This document shows, in pieces, positions 11,708-22,254 of a DNA stretch of 64,000 nucleotides. Source of the DNA: Rhexocercosporidium sp. MPI-PUGE-AT-0058. Lineage: Eukaryota; Ascomycota; Leotiomycetes; Helotiales. Both the position numbers and the translations under genes were made by a program. The first letter of the stretch is position 1; each line of letters starts with the position of its first letter. Where the stretch lies: assembly GCA_020746875.1 (NCBI GenBank), contig JAGTJL010000006.1, positions 1,364,001 through 1,428,000 on the forward strand. The letters are read 5' to 3'. The notes beneath the pieces were generated by a model. That model saw only the letters and a program-made list of their open reading frames with translations. It did not search any database and was not told where the DNA came from.

Positions 11708-14700
11708 GATATGTGGGAATACGATGACGATGCGTCGTTTACGATGGCGGAAATGGGGGAGAGAGAGAGCTAGAACTCAGTGGGGTGATTGTCGACCTTG
11801 CGGCATCAAGACGGCGCAGCGCAGGAGATCGCGGAGGGAAGGGGGTTGTATTTGTAGACGCGTGACAGTTTTGAGATTTCCACGACGAACAATTTTAAGG
11901 ATCAAACAGATGGCTCGTGGACTGTTTGGGGTGTGGTGGCGGAAGCTGGAGTCTCCTATGCGCGCAACTCGACCCGAGGCAGTGGTTTGTTGTCTCGATG
12001 ACGGGGAATGTTAGATGTCGTCGAAGTCGAGGGTCGAGGAATGTGTCTGTTTTTAGGTGACTCGGGCGGGCAAGGAATGTGTTGGTCAGGTTGAGGTAAT
12101 CATGACAAGTGGCATATGGAGTGGATAGATGGATGTCGTGGTCCGTCTTCCACAAGCATCAACAGCAGTCGTAGGTAATGTCGTCCAGCCCAGGGTACAA
12201 TTATGGAGTCGGTTGTTCGTTGTGGTGAGCAGGAGGTGATTTGTTGGTGGTAGGCAGTAATTGACGATTAGGGCAGCGTAGAGCAGAGCCGAGCAGAACA
12301 GAGGTGGTGAAGAGGTGGTGAAGAGGTGGTGAAGAGGTGGAAGAGGTGGAAGATGTGAAGATGTCGAAGTCGGTGGGTGTAAGAGAGAGTCGAGAGAGGA
12401 GGTTGGACTTGGGAAAATTGCGGTCTGGCTGGTGGCCTGGTGCTGGGCAGACAGGGAAGGAAAGGGAAGGGGAAGGGGAAGGGAAGGGGAAGGAGCGGAG
12501 CAGCGTCGTGCGTGCGGGCGGGCGTGGGTCGGTGGTTGGTGAAGGAGAAGGAGAAGTGGATCGGTCTTTGTTGTGACAACGACGCGACGACGCGACGACG
12601 CGACCGCGACCGCGACTGCTTTCGCCTCCTCCGCAGCGGCGCGACTGGATTTGTTTATACCGAGTAGAAGCGAATCCGGGAACCACAATGATGGATGGAT
12701 GGATGGATGATGGATGACTCGTTGCGATGACTCTTTCACGGCAGGACTGAGGACATACAAAAAACCACCTAAACTTTCACTTCCATGCACGCCGTCCGAT
12801 ATAATCCTAATCCTAAGTATTATGTCCCAAAGGACAGGACAGAGTCCTTACTGTACCGTCTTGTCTGTCCTTGCGTTGGCATATGCAGCGAGATTCCCAA
12901 TGTTTGGTCGGACTAGTCCGATTTTGATAGCACTGCTCTCCACAGCCAATTATCACGCGTATCGTATGCCTGCAACACCACCACCCAACGCCTTTTCGCG
13001 GATGCTTCCGAGCCCGTTTCTTCTGCTGGTCCCTTTCCTTTCTTTTCCTTTCCTCCCTCTCACTCCACCGTCAGGGTCGTCGCAGATCAAAGTCAAGTCA
13101 ACTCTAACGTCAGACTCCTCTTGTTCTCTCTCCCAGCCTCCCCGCTTGATTCCATTTGTCTGCCCTGATACACATCGGCGCATCCACAAATGCCACGTCT
13201 ATCTTCACGAGAGGAAAAGACCGAGGATCATCCTGGTCACCAGCACAGTTCATCCATCGAGTGAGGGGAAGGGCAGCCGAGGGGCAGCAAGAAGATTGCC
13301 GGTGTGTTGATTTGGATGTTTACTTTACGCTTACGCGTCACTAACAAACAACAACATCAAGAACAATAACAACAACATAAAATGATAATGAAAACAGGAA
13401 TGTCCGCCTCGTTGCCTCATTTACCGCCGCGTTCGTATTTGCTTTCCACCACCCCCAGTCCTCCCGGCCCAAGATCAGAGCTGCCGGGGATCCAAGATTG
13501 CCGACAGGGGCGCTTCTCCCCACTCTGTTGATATTGGGAATTTCCTGGTGTCTGAACAGAAAATCAAGGGGCCCGTGTGCGCATGACTTCATTTCTGTGT
13601 TGGGAAGAAGCCAATTTCCATGCCCAAAAATACCCCTTTTCCCGCCCCCTTATCTGCGAAAAACCCGTCCGTATTCTCTGCATCTTGGGGATCCCGGCGA
13701 TCCGTTTCCCCTGACCATCTGACCGAGCTCCACTCCCCCCATGTTGTTCGGATTCGGAGTCGGGGGCTTACATGATCCTCATCGTCGGCGCATTCGTGTC
13801 TCGCAGAAGCGAAGCAATAACACCAATGCGAAACATTCGATACTGCGGGAAGAAGCGGGCACTTATCAGGAACGATGGAGAGGCGGACGGATACCACAAT
13901 AATCATGACTTTTCACTAGACGCGATTATTGTATCGTCGAAGAAGGGCTGCTCCTTATCACTCTTGAATGAAATTGGTCCACCACAACAGGAGAGTTCGA
14001 CGACCCGACCCGGCACTCGTTTCTTTCAGCCTTATTCTCCCTTACGCACCAAGTCATCCACTTCACTTTCACCTTTTTTCCCAGTGAGAAACCAAGCATA
14101 GCGCTCAAATCCAGCCAGCCGACCCTGTACCCCAACAAATTCAGCACTTAGATAAATCAAGACTCTAATTTATCGATAGATAGGTTATGCACTCTGTGGC
14201 TGATGCTCTAACGGCTCGCGTTTTGCTCCACGAGGGCTCTTTGACATTTTAGCACGAGAATAAGAGCACCAACATCTCTTGATTTTCAGCTCAGGTAGTG
14301 ACGGACGTCCTAGGGTCCCAGCACCTGTGAGGTCTCAAACTATATGTGAGTATCGATTTGAACAACGGCTTTAGGCAGAAGGACTGCGACCTGAGTGGTC
14401 GAGAATTGACGTCCAGGCTTCCTGATGACTTTAACAAGAGGCTGTGTGCCTTCTATGTTTGGTGTCAAAACCTCAAGATCTCTCCAGATTTGACATGTAT
14501 GCTTCGCTGTATTATGGAGCTGTGCTTGCTAGGGATGATCGCTATGAGAGACTTTCGCAATCCAGTACAAGCATCACGTGTAACTGAATTGTTAAGGTAA
14601 GGTGGTACCTTGAGGTTTCTAGTGCTTCCTGAGTCGATGAATAAATCTCATGTTCAGAAAGTAACAAAGCTGTAGATACAGGTGTCGAACACTTACCTAT

Positions 14701-15379
14701 GCGGAAGGACTAGTCCCAATTCATTTCTGGCTACACATCTCGTGGTTACTGCGTTCAGCATTCAGGTGGAGGAGCTGAAGAGTCAAGAGTCCCAAGTCCC
14801 AGCAAAAAAGATCCGAGACATAACAATAGTACTAATAGACAGTTAGATATTCTTCAAGTCCACTGCATTGAACTATTCACTCATCTACGAGCGCATATAT
14901 ATCACGCACCCAAGAGTCTCGTTCCACCTGTAAACTTTCCGATCACAACGCATCATGCCCTTCGCTGGCTCATATGTACAAATTCCATGCATCCTCAGTA
15001 CACCGCTGACCTTACTCTACAAAACCCCTATGCAACGCTGTGCAACCTTCAATTATCATCAAAGTCGGCCGTTAAAAAGGAGACCATCTATATTGCGAGC
15101 CCCGCAAAGAAACAGAAACTCCAAATTCAAAATTCAAAATCTCATTTGATTCCCACCCGGGAAAAAAGAGTCCAAGGAAGCACCCGAGATACTTTTTGTT
15201 TTGTTGTCCAAACGAACCCAGCCCCATCCTGTAGCTACGTTGATGTATTTTGGTTGCGCCAGTTGTCGCCCATGCCATGAAACAAAAATGACCCGCTCAA
15301 TTGTACAAGACTAGCAAGACAATAACAAAGGGAAATGTGGCATAGTGAGCCACTTCGATGCCGCTAACGAATGGGATCC
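11708..15379. other. Long intergenic region upstream of the Wee1-like gene
   Basis: No convincing gene in 3.7 kb. The first kilobase has strong purine bias on the plus strand (pyrimidine-rich on the Wee1-like sense strand), with three copies of an 11-bp GAGGTGGTGAA unit at 12301-12333, GGAAGG-type runs near 12455-12495 and GACGCGAC-type repeats near 12580-12615. Around 12690-12715 there is a short GGAT repeat. This probably holds the promoter and a long 5' leader, then the 3' flank of the Vac7-like gene. ORFs here are repeat-driven and lack recognisable domains. Confidence 0.5.
12301..12352. repeat. Short tandem repeat, 11-bp GAGGTGGTGAA unit
   Basis: GAGGTGGTGAA occurs three times head to tail, followed by two degenerate GAGGTGGAA copies. 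It lies about 600 bp 5' of the Wee1-like start codon. Confidence 0.85.
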
Positions 15380-18187
15380 TCAAATTATATGAACATCTTC
15401 TGGATCCTGATCTGCAGCGTTCGGTTTGACCGTAACCCGGCCCTCGACGCTGACGCTCCTAATTCGTGGGCTCAAGGGAAGTGTGTACTTCAAAGTCCCC
15501 CGCACAATGAGATCAAATTCGTGTTGTACAACTCTTCCCCACCTTTCGCTACCCGCTGGTGTGGTATCATTTCCTGGATGGTCGATACGAATCTGGCCTA
15601 GAGACGAGTAAGGCTCAGCATGAAACGGCGATCCTTCGAAAGTCAGAGGACTGTAAAATTCGAGGACATATCCAATGACCAAATTTGGACTGGTGTTGGG
15701 GTCGTCGCCCAGGGGTGGATCAAGCGGGTCATCATCTCGTCTTCGAAGACCTCGTCGGAGAAGATCTGTCCCTGAAGGATGTTTCCACCACTCGGTATCT
15801 GTACCTGCATATTTGGATTTTGCGAAAATTACTAGATCCGTTGAATCGATGCTGACAACCACCAGGTTCGGATTCCGAGCTTGGACCTTCATGTCAAGGA
15901 TGACATCTTGTTCACTCGCGATGATATTCTTCAGCGCCAGGATTTTGACATCTGTCAGGGGCTGAGTTGTCGCAAATACGAAGCCAATAGCTCCCGAGAG
16001 GACCAGAGTGATCATCACCGCCAACACCAGACAGCCCGCAAACCGGGCCACGAAAGAACGCTCGTGGCGTGATGCTTGATGCTCAAGCTGTCGCATCGAC
16101 CCTGTTTGCCTTCGAATCCGGCCGGACCTGCTCGACCTGACTGTTGAAACCAGTGGTGTTCGTTCATCATCTGCGCCATCATCAAGATCGTAGGTCGAGG
16201 GAATTGGCGATGCCCTCTTTCCATTTCCAACCATTCTCATATTAGCCACTCTCGGGCTCGTAGGTCGTGATGATTGTCGAGGGCTGCCACTCGCTTTCTG
16301 CTTCGATGCATTGGGAAAAGGAGATTCATTATCAAAGAGAGATGGGTGACCATTACCGCCGCCGTTGCGACTCCATCGGCCCCCAATATGATGGTGGTGT
16401 GTCGTTCCTCTACCAGTACCCATATTACTCCGGGCAGTCCCCTTACCATCATCATCTCCTGGAGTCTGCTCTTGGCCGTTACTGTTGTAAGAATTGGCAA
16501 ATTTCATGCTCTTTTTCATCGCCACACTGTGATGACCGTCCATGATCGTGCGCAATCCGTTCCTCTGATCAACTTGGCTGGCCATCGATGTGGCACTTGG
16601 AGTGCGAGAGTGAAAGCGTCTTGGCCGGTCACTGACATCGGGTGGATTTGATTCATAAACGAAGGTTTCCTCCGAGTCCGAGGAGTTGGCCTCGTCAACC
16701 GCACTAGCGACTTTGGCCTCGAATATATCTGCCTTTGAAGATGCTGGACGACTTCTGGTTAGCATAGTGCTTACAGCTTGAAGATTGAGACTCGGTCTAC
16801 GAGATGCTTGTGAAACTGAACGAGAAGGACTTGCTGCACCGCTGCTCTGTGTGGGTGAGAAAGGACGAGAAAACGGGCCTTGACCGTCGAACCTTTCGGG
16901 GGAGCGAGAGCGCGCAGCAAGATTAGCAAAATCATCACCAAAACCTTCCCTCGTGGAGTGGTGATGGTGATGGCGGATTCTTGACCTAGACAAATGTTGT
17001 TGCTCACCAGTACCAGAAGTGACTGAGGGCGCTTTTCGAGCAGTCTTCTTCTTCTCCTTCTTCGGCCGTATCGTCTCAGAGCTCGGCTTGGTACGAATGC
17101 TTCCATTATTTCCTGCGCCTGCTGGTCCACCAACAGCAACTTGGGGAATCGAGCTAACAGTCTCCGTCTCCACTGTCATGTTCCTTGCTGACCCTTCACC
17201 TGAAGGCTTTCCCCTTCCAGCACCTGTGAATGGTTTCGTGGCTGGACCATTGGGGCGGACGGTGGTTTGGGGGGCAGCTGATGTTGACCTCATCTTGATT
17301 TCACCCTTTCCACCACTCTCACTTCCGCTCTCATTCGCAGTGGCGGTCGGTTTGGCCTTGACTGTTTTTGTATAAGCATTATCCGTAGATGTATCTTGAT
17401 CCAGCAGGGATTGTGAAGACCCATTCTCGAGCTTCTCCAAAGCACTATCAAACTCCAAGCCGGGAGTATTTGGTTGACTGATCTCTTGCACAGTCTCCAG
17501 TGTTGAACTTGCCCCACTGGCTCCTCTTGCCGGCGTTCTCATACCCGGTATGGTCAACGAATCCTCTGCCTCGCTTTCCACAGCGGCTTGCTTTCCTTCC
17601 TGTTGTTCCGCCGGCTGTGGTAGTCGCGGAACATTGATTGACGGGAGTTCTTGGTCGGTCTTTCGAGGCGACAGGATAGAGGGTTTGTTAATGGGAGGTG
17701 GGGATCGCAGTCTTGGAGATATGGGCCAGCGAGGGGTTTCTTTAATCTCGGTGGTGACTGATGGTTTCTGTGGTACAGGTGCTCTGATGATCGGCTCTGA
17801 GGCAGTAGGGTGGAGTATGGGGGTAGACGCTACAGACAGAGCTCTCTGTGTAGCAGCTGCAGATGGTGGGTTGGTGTTTGCACTGGCCGAACGAGCTGGA
17901 CTGACTTCCTGGGTGCTGTTCTTTCTGGATCGGCCTGGGCCTGGTGTAGAGCGGGCAGATGCGTTTGGCTTTGGAGGTGGGCGTACCGGAGAGGACTCCC
18001 GTGAGGCGATTGGAGAACTCGCTGCAGAGGTGACACGTTTGGTTTGTAGGTTCTTTGCTGCTGGCGGTTTTGAGGATGTTGATGATGATGAAGATGCTGA
18101 TTCGCGAATGGGTTTACGGCTGTCCACTGGTTCGGCGGTTTCCTGGGTGGCAGCACCGGTGATGGAGGTAAAGGTTTTGTCGTCCAT
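15380..18187 (-). CDS. VAC7: Vac7-like vacuolar membrane protein, Fab1 lipid kinase regulator
   Basis: A single exon of 935 residues. The N-terminal ~700 residues are Ser/Pro/Thr-rich and disordered, with short His runs (HHHHH near the middle) and a basic RRQTGSMRQLEHQ stretch just before one strong transmembrane helix at about 718-740. The C-terminal ~195 residues form a folded region beginning TTQPLTDVKILALKN and ending with GTLKYTLPLSPRIRSVSVEG. This layout matches Vac7 (vacuolar segregation subunit 7), a type II vacuolar membrane protein that activates the PI3P 5-kinase Fab1 together with Vac14 and so controls PI(3,5)P2 and vacuole size. The C-terminal lumenal block is the conserved part of the family and is intact here. 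Identification rests on architecture and recall of the C-terminal motif. Confidence 0.8.
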   Translation of the reverse strand: MDDKTFTSITGAATQETAEPVDSRKPIRESASSSSSTSSKPPAAKNLQTKRVTSAASSPIASRESSPVRPPPKPNASARSTPGPGRSRKNSTQEVSPARSASANTNPPSAAATQRALSVASTPILHPTASEPIIRAPVPQKPSVTTEIKETPRWPISPRLRSPPPINKPSILSPRKTDQELPSINVPRLPQPAEQQEGKQAAVESEAEDSLTIPGMRTPARGASGASSTLETVQEISQPNTPGLEFDSALEKLENGSSQSLLDQDTSTDNAYTKTVKAKPTATANESGSESGGKGEIKMRSTSAAPQTTVRPNGPATKPFTGAGRGKPSGEGSARNMTVETETVSSIPQVAVGGPAGAGNNGSIRTKPSSETIRPKKEKKKTARKAPSVTSGTGEQQHLSRSRIRHHHHHSTREGFGDDFANLAARSRSPERFDGQGPFSRPFSPTQSSGAASPSRSVSQASRRPSLNLQAVSTMLTRSRPASSKADIFEAKVASAVDEANSSDSEETFVYESNPPDVSDRPRRFHSRTPSATSMASQVDQRNGLRTIMDGHHSVAMKKSMKFANSYNSNGQEQTPGDDDGKGTARSNMGTGRGTTHHHHIGGRWSRNGGGNGHPSLFDNESPFPNASKQKASGSPRQSSRPTSPRVANMRMVGNGKRASPIPSTYDLDDGADDERTPLVSTVRSSRSGRIRRQTGSMRQLEHQASRHERSFVARFAGCLVLAVMITLVLSGAIGFVFATTQPLTDVKILALKNIIASEQDVILDMKVQARNPNLVVVSIDSTDLVIFAKSKYAGTDTEWWKHPSGTDLLRRGLRRRDDDPLDPPLGDDPNTSPNLVIGYVLEFYSPLTFEGSPFHAEPYSSLGQIRIDHPGNDTTPAGSERWGRVVQHEFDLIVRGTLKYTLPLSPRIRSVSVEGRVTVKPNAADQDPEDVHII

Positions 18188-18500
18188 TGTGGTATTAGTG
18201 TTGGTCGTAGCTGCCGTGTATTTGGTTGTGGTTCTGCAAGTGGTTCTGGCTCGCTGTTGCTGGCTCTCGAGACGTCACTCGCTCTCCTCACCCTTCGAAG
18301 CCCACCATAGACCGCACGCGAACGGAGGAACAACTCCTTGGGTCCTTCTGGCGCGGGTGGCAATTGTTAGCGTCGCAGGAGCAGGAGAGACATATGAAGT
18401 GAGGACGGTGGCCGATCGAGAGATCTGGGGGGGAGGGGACTGGGCTGGGCTGGGCGTGTTTGCGGTGGTTGTAGTGAGTGTAGTGTAGGCAGTATCTGTA

Positions 18501-18550
18501 GGAGTGGGAGTGGGAGTGGGAGTGGGAGTGGGAGTGGGAGTGGGAGCGGG
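18501..18550. repeat. GTGGGA hexanucleotide microsatellite
   Basis: About eight head-to-tail GTGGGA units, the last one altered to GCGGGA. It lies about 320 bp upstream of the Vac7-like start codon, so probably in the promoter or 5' leader. Confidence 0.95.
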
Positions 18551-18808
18551 AAGTTTGTTTTGGGACAGGTCGGTTGGGTGGAGGTTGAGTTGACTTGACT
18601 TGACTTGAGAAGAGTTGTCGTTCGTTGTTCTTGAGAAGAGTGCTGCGCTGCCTGCTGCGTACCGAGCGTACCTAGATAGCGGAAGTAGGTGGGTAGCGTA
18701 GGTAGCGTAGGTAACGAATGAGCGTGCTGTTGTGCAAGTTACCCCTACGTAGGTCGTCGGGTACTTGGTGGTTAGTGCAGGTACTTTGTCCAGTTGTCGG
18801 CCCAGGTA

Positions 18809-18855
18809 ATGAATAAATGAATAAATGAATAAATCAATGAGTTAATCAATCAATG
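18809..18855. repeat. AATGAATA-type tetranucleotide microsatellite
   Basis: Imperfect ATGA/ATAA tetranucleotide repeats followed by CAATCAATCAATG. Confidence 0.85.
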
Positions 18856-19046
18856 TGGATGGATCGAAGACAGCCAAATGGAACAGCCGGCTTCTGTGGG
18901 TGAGATTCAATACAGCGAGGGGCACAGGACAGGCGCGGGCGTACGTGCGCGTGCGCATGTTATAATGAATGTACAGTATGTTCCCTTTTCCCTTTGTCGT
19001 CTTTTGGCTTCCAAGTCCTCACTACCGATCTACGTTACCTACATAC

Positions 19047-19168
19047 TTACCTACCTACCTACCTACCTACCTACCTACCTACCTACCTACCTACCTACCT
19101 ACCTACCTACCTACCTACCTACCTACCTACCTACCTACCTACCTACCTACCTACCTACCTACCTACCT
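19047..19168. repeat. TACC tetranucleotide microsatellite, about 30 units
   Basis: Nearly perfect TACC/CTAC array of about 120 bp. Because 4 and 3 are coprime, all three plus-strand frames read through it as repeating Tyr-Leu-Pro-Thr, which creates spurious ORFs. The minus strand reads GGTA repeats. Confidence 0.97.
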
Positions 19169-19367
19169 CGGTACTCAATATTCGTAAACATAAACGAAAA
19201 CAACAAACATGAGTCCATGAGAAAGGAACGGACGAGTGTCAGCAACAGCACCTCGGTATTGGATTCAAAGGAAATCGAGATTCCGTCATGACTATCCCTC
19301 CTTCCTTTACGTCCAGGTTGTCATTACTATTGTTCTTCCTAAATAATATTCATCCCTCAACACCGAC

Positions 19368-19399
19368 TGTGTGTGGTGTGTGTGGTGTGTGTGTGTGTC
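19368..19399. repeat. GT-rich microsatellite
   Basis: TGTGTGGTGTGTGTGGTGTGTGTGTGTGT, an impure GT dinucleotide tract, described here only by its repeat pattern. Confidence 0.85.
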
Positions 19400-20720
19400 C
19401 GACCATAGCAGGCCATCCATGTACGCTTGCAAAGCTGCCTCGGGGGGGGTTGTATTTGGCCACCGATGCTCGTCACTTCAAGTCACCAGAGTCTCTTCTT
19501 GATTGATTGATCATTTGGCAGCATGCTGATACTGATACTGTACTGTACTCTACTCTACTGTACGGACGAATGCTACCGCCTGCACATCTGGCAAGATACG
19601 TGCTGGCTAGTCACTGGCTTGACGGTCTTCACTCCGGCAGGGTTGCCGTCTGCACGCGTGGCTAAAGAGAAGTCGGTCGGGTTGTGTCTTCTGCTCGAAG
19701 GGGAATTTCGCATCCACCGTACAGCGAGTGCCGTACCAATAGGCGTGTGGGGGAGGGCTATCTATTACTTACTACCTATCTTAAGAGTCCCATTGGGGCG
19801 GGCCAGCTGGAAGATGAGACTGTAGTTTTACATCTATTCATCCCTCAATCGTTGACCCCGAGACTCTGCTCTGCTCTCCCCTTCCCTTGGTCACTTTTTC
19901 AGTTCGGCCTGCCTCTTACTTCACAAACATTCACCGCAACTCTACCTAGGTAGCCTCCGAGCTTGTAATACCCTTCCATTCATTCCCTCGTACTCCTTCC
20001 TGGTGCAGGAAGTGAGCCGGCTATTCAAGACCAAGGCGCACTTCATGCAGAAAAGATGTTCAAAAGTAGTGACGAAATCCTCGAAGCAACAGAAGGACAG
20101 GGAGGGGTAGCAGGAGGCCGGGGCTGAGGACAAGCCAGCGCAAGAATTTCTTTTCGGTGGGGGGAGGGAGGGGCAGGGGATGGGATGGATGTACTGTACA
20201 GACATGGGCGTCCATAAAAACCACTTCTGAGATCATCTCCAGGTACAGTAGGTAAGTCGTATAGGTACGGAAGTACTTCGTCGGCAGGTATCTGTGGCTT
20301 CAAGTGCACCAATAGCACCACACCACAAGCAGTGAGAGCACCAGCCAAAAAGGAGCGGGCGGTCACTTGATGGCAGTTGGAGGATTTAAAACCGGTATTT
20401 TGTGCGTTAGACGTTAATCCTAACGATGACCACGACTTACTACGGTATGTACACGCCCAGATTGCATGAAGAACAGCATTCTAGAACACTATCCATCATC
20501 CATCCATCCATCCATCCACGTTCCCACCTTCCCGCCGTTCTGACTGACGATTGCCATCGCCGCTAGATTAGGCAAGATCTCAGCCCATCCCACCGTTCCT
20601 AACCTTCCCACCCCAGCTCATCCCCGAAGCTCATCCAGTCTGTCGGCTCCCCCTTAGTTCGCGCTAAAGCACTATTTACATGTTACATCATCGACTCTCG
20701 CCTCGGGACGGTACGTACGT

Positions 20721-20873
20721 AAGGGGGTGGACAGTGGGTCTCGCCCTCCCTTTTAAGGCAGTACGGCTATTCTTCCAATCAACAATCTAGAATTCTAGAA
20801 TTTTCTCCATAAATTTCCTTAAATGTTAAAGCACGATACATGGGGGTGGGCGAGACCCACTGTCCACCCCCTT
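20721..20873. mobile_element. MITE-like element with 30-bp terminal inverted repeats
   Basis: Positions 20721-20750 and the reverse complement of 20844-20873 match at 29 of 30 bases (start AAGGGGGTGGACAGTGGGTC). They enclose 93 bp of AT-richer, non-coding DNA with a palindromic TCTAGAATTCTAGA core near 20787-20800. The 153-bp size, precise inverted ends and lack of an ORF are typical of miniature inverted-repeat transposable elements. No clean target-site duplication is visible: the left flank is ...GTACGT and the right is CCTTACA. An RNA hairpin or terminator is possible but less likely at this length. Confidence 0.6.
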
Positions 20874-20882
20874 CCTTACAGA

Positions 20883-20917
20883 AAGTACTACTACTACTAC
20901 TGCTGCTGCTACTACTG
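20883..20917. repeat. ACT/GCT trinucleotide tract
   Basis: Short runs of ACT and GCT repeats just right of the MITE-like element. Confidence 0.85.
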
Positions 20918-21369
20918 GAGGTAGTCAGTCTTACGTAGGTCTAGGGGATCGGAGATCGTCCTCACCACGCGAGATATTTTGATGTTTTCAGATGGAGATC
21001 CCCGAGGTATCGTCGGAAGCCAGTGCCTAGGCAGGTAGTGGTTGTAATTGGGTATTATCTGTTCGAAAGGAAAGGACTTTGTGCTGTGCTGTGCTGTGCG
21101 TACAGTAGGTATACATGCGCAGTAATCCACGTCGACTCGCCGCCATTCGTCCACGTTTCCATCTCACATTCCTTTTCTTGCCTCCCGAGGTCCAGCACGA
21201 TCTCATTCCTCCCCAGCCAACAGCAAAACAGCAACCAGCCCAGAATCCATCCTCCATCCTTCGGCCTGTTCTTCCCACTTCCCACCGGCCACCAATGACG
21301 GGTTCCTGCCGAACGTCTGTCTGAGGTGAGACGCCATCTCCCCCAATTTCTCCCACACCGTTGCTTCGG

Positions 21370-22254
21370 ATGCCGCCCCCACGGCCGCGGATTTCGCTGC
21401 TGCTGCGTGGGTTCACGCGGGTCACTACTCCAATATTAACAGCACATCGCCAGTATCACCTGCAAGCCATGCGTCCACTCACAGCTCCTTCCCTCAAGAT
21501 ATGCGCCAGCTGTGGCCGACAGATAAGCTGGAGGAAGAAGTGGCATGTACGTTAAGCGACCCAATGTTTCCTTTGCGCAGTCCAGTTATCACGTCCCGAC
21601 TCCGTCCCATGACTTCTCTGTAAGGCTGTGAATGTTTCTCCTGGAATAGAGGGTCAAGTGAGACTCGAAACGGCAGATATTTAGGATGAACGCCCTTGAC
21701 GCAAGGTCTCCTTGGGAAGGACAAGATGTCTCAGCCAGAGGGCGCGGCACCGCTGTCTTCTGGATTGAAGATGGCGGTGTACTTGTCTGCGCTATTTGTT
21801 TATCTTGTCTCCATAACAAACTTAACAAACGTTCTTGACGTCAATCTAACTCTCGTACCAGGGGAACTGGGATATGATTACATATTGCTCGGATTCATGC
21901 CGGAAGCACAAGATCAAGCCCAACTCCATCGATGTTGCTTTTGAATCCAAGATCCTTTCTCTTCTGCAAGATAGGCGAGCTATCCAAGGATCAGCTGCTG
22001 TGGTAAGGTGTGAGGAAGTCGAGGAGGAAGTTTTGAAAGAAAGGAAGTCGGATAATGTTCAGGGCAAAGACGGGGGATCTGAGGCTGAGCCACACGAAGA
22101 AAGTGCAGACATAGAGCCGTCGAAGACACGAGAAAGATGCAGGCAAGCTGCCAGACGGTTAGTGGTGAAAAGCGAGGTAGTAGTCACTCAGAGTGGAAAA
22201 GTTGTAAATCCGAGCTTTGCAAAAGGGGTAATGGAGTTGAAATTTCCTTCTTGA
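21370..22254 (+). CDS. DUF2256-DUF3253 small zinc-binding protein
   Basis: Two exons (21370-21546 and 21862-22254), phase-0 intron of 315 nt, 189 residues. Residues 45-72 carry C-x2-C (CASCGR), the WRKKW block and YCSDSC, a four-Cys treble-clef-like zinc motif typical of DUF2256. The C-terminal ~90 residues contain RQAARRLVVKSEVVVTQSGK and a PSFAKG motif matching the winged-helix-like DUF3253 family. The basic N-terminus with few acidic residues could act as a mitochondrial presequence, or translation could begin at Met34. Function is unknown; zinc plus a winged-helix fold suggests nucleic-acid contact, but that is inference. The 315-nt intron is longer than others here and contains in-frame stops. 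Confidence 0.75.

Larger units (their letters stand above)
18188..21369. other. Microsatellite-rich intergenic region between divergent genes
   Basis: 3.2 kb between the Vac7-like start and the DUF2256 gene. It contains several simple repeats (18501-18550, 18809-18855, 19047-19168, 19368-19399, 20883-20917), scattered TAGGTAGCG-like words near 18670-18720, and a MITE-like element at 20721-20873. No gene is supported: ORFs such as the YLPT-repeat ones at 18878-19291 are by-products of the tetranucleotide array. Confidence 0.6.

Noticed and set aside
11313..12014. Plus-strand open frame of 233 codons
   Set aside because: Antisense to the low-complexity N-terminus of the Wee1-like kinase; Arg/Gly-rich shadow with no domain.
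17550..18488. Plus-strand open frame of 312 codons
   Set aside because: Antisense to the Ser/Pro-rich N-terminal part of the Vac7-like gene; composition explained by the opposite strand.
19047..19168. Tandem array considered as CRISPR-like
   Set aside because: Uniform 4-bp units without spacers; a eukaryotic microsatellite.
18878..19291. Open frames of 72-137 codons rich in YLPT repeats
   Set aside because: Produced by a TACC microsatellite that is open in three frames; no flanking coding signal.
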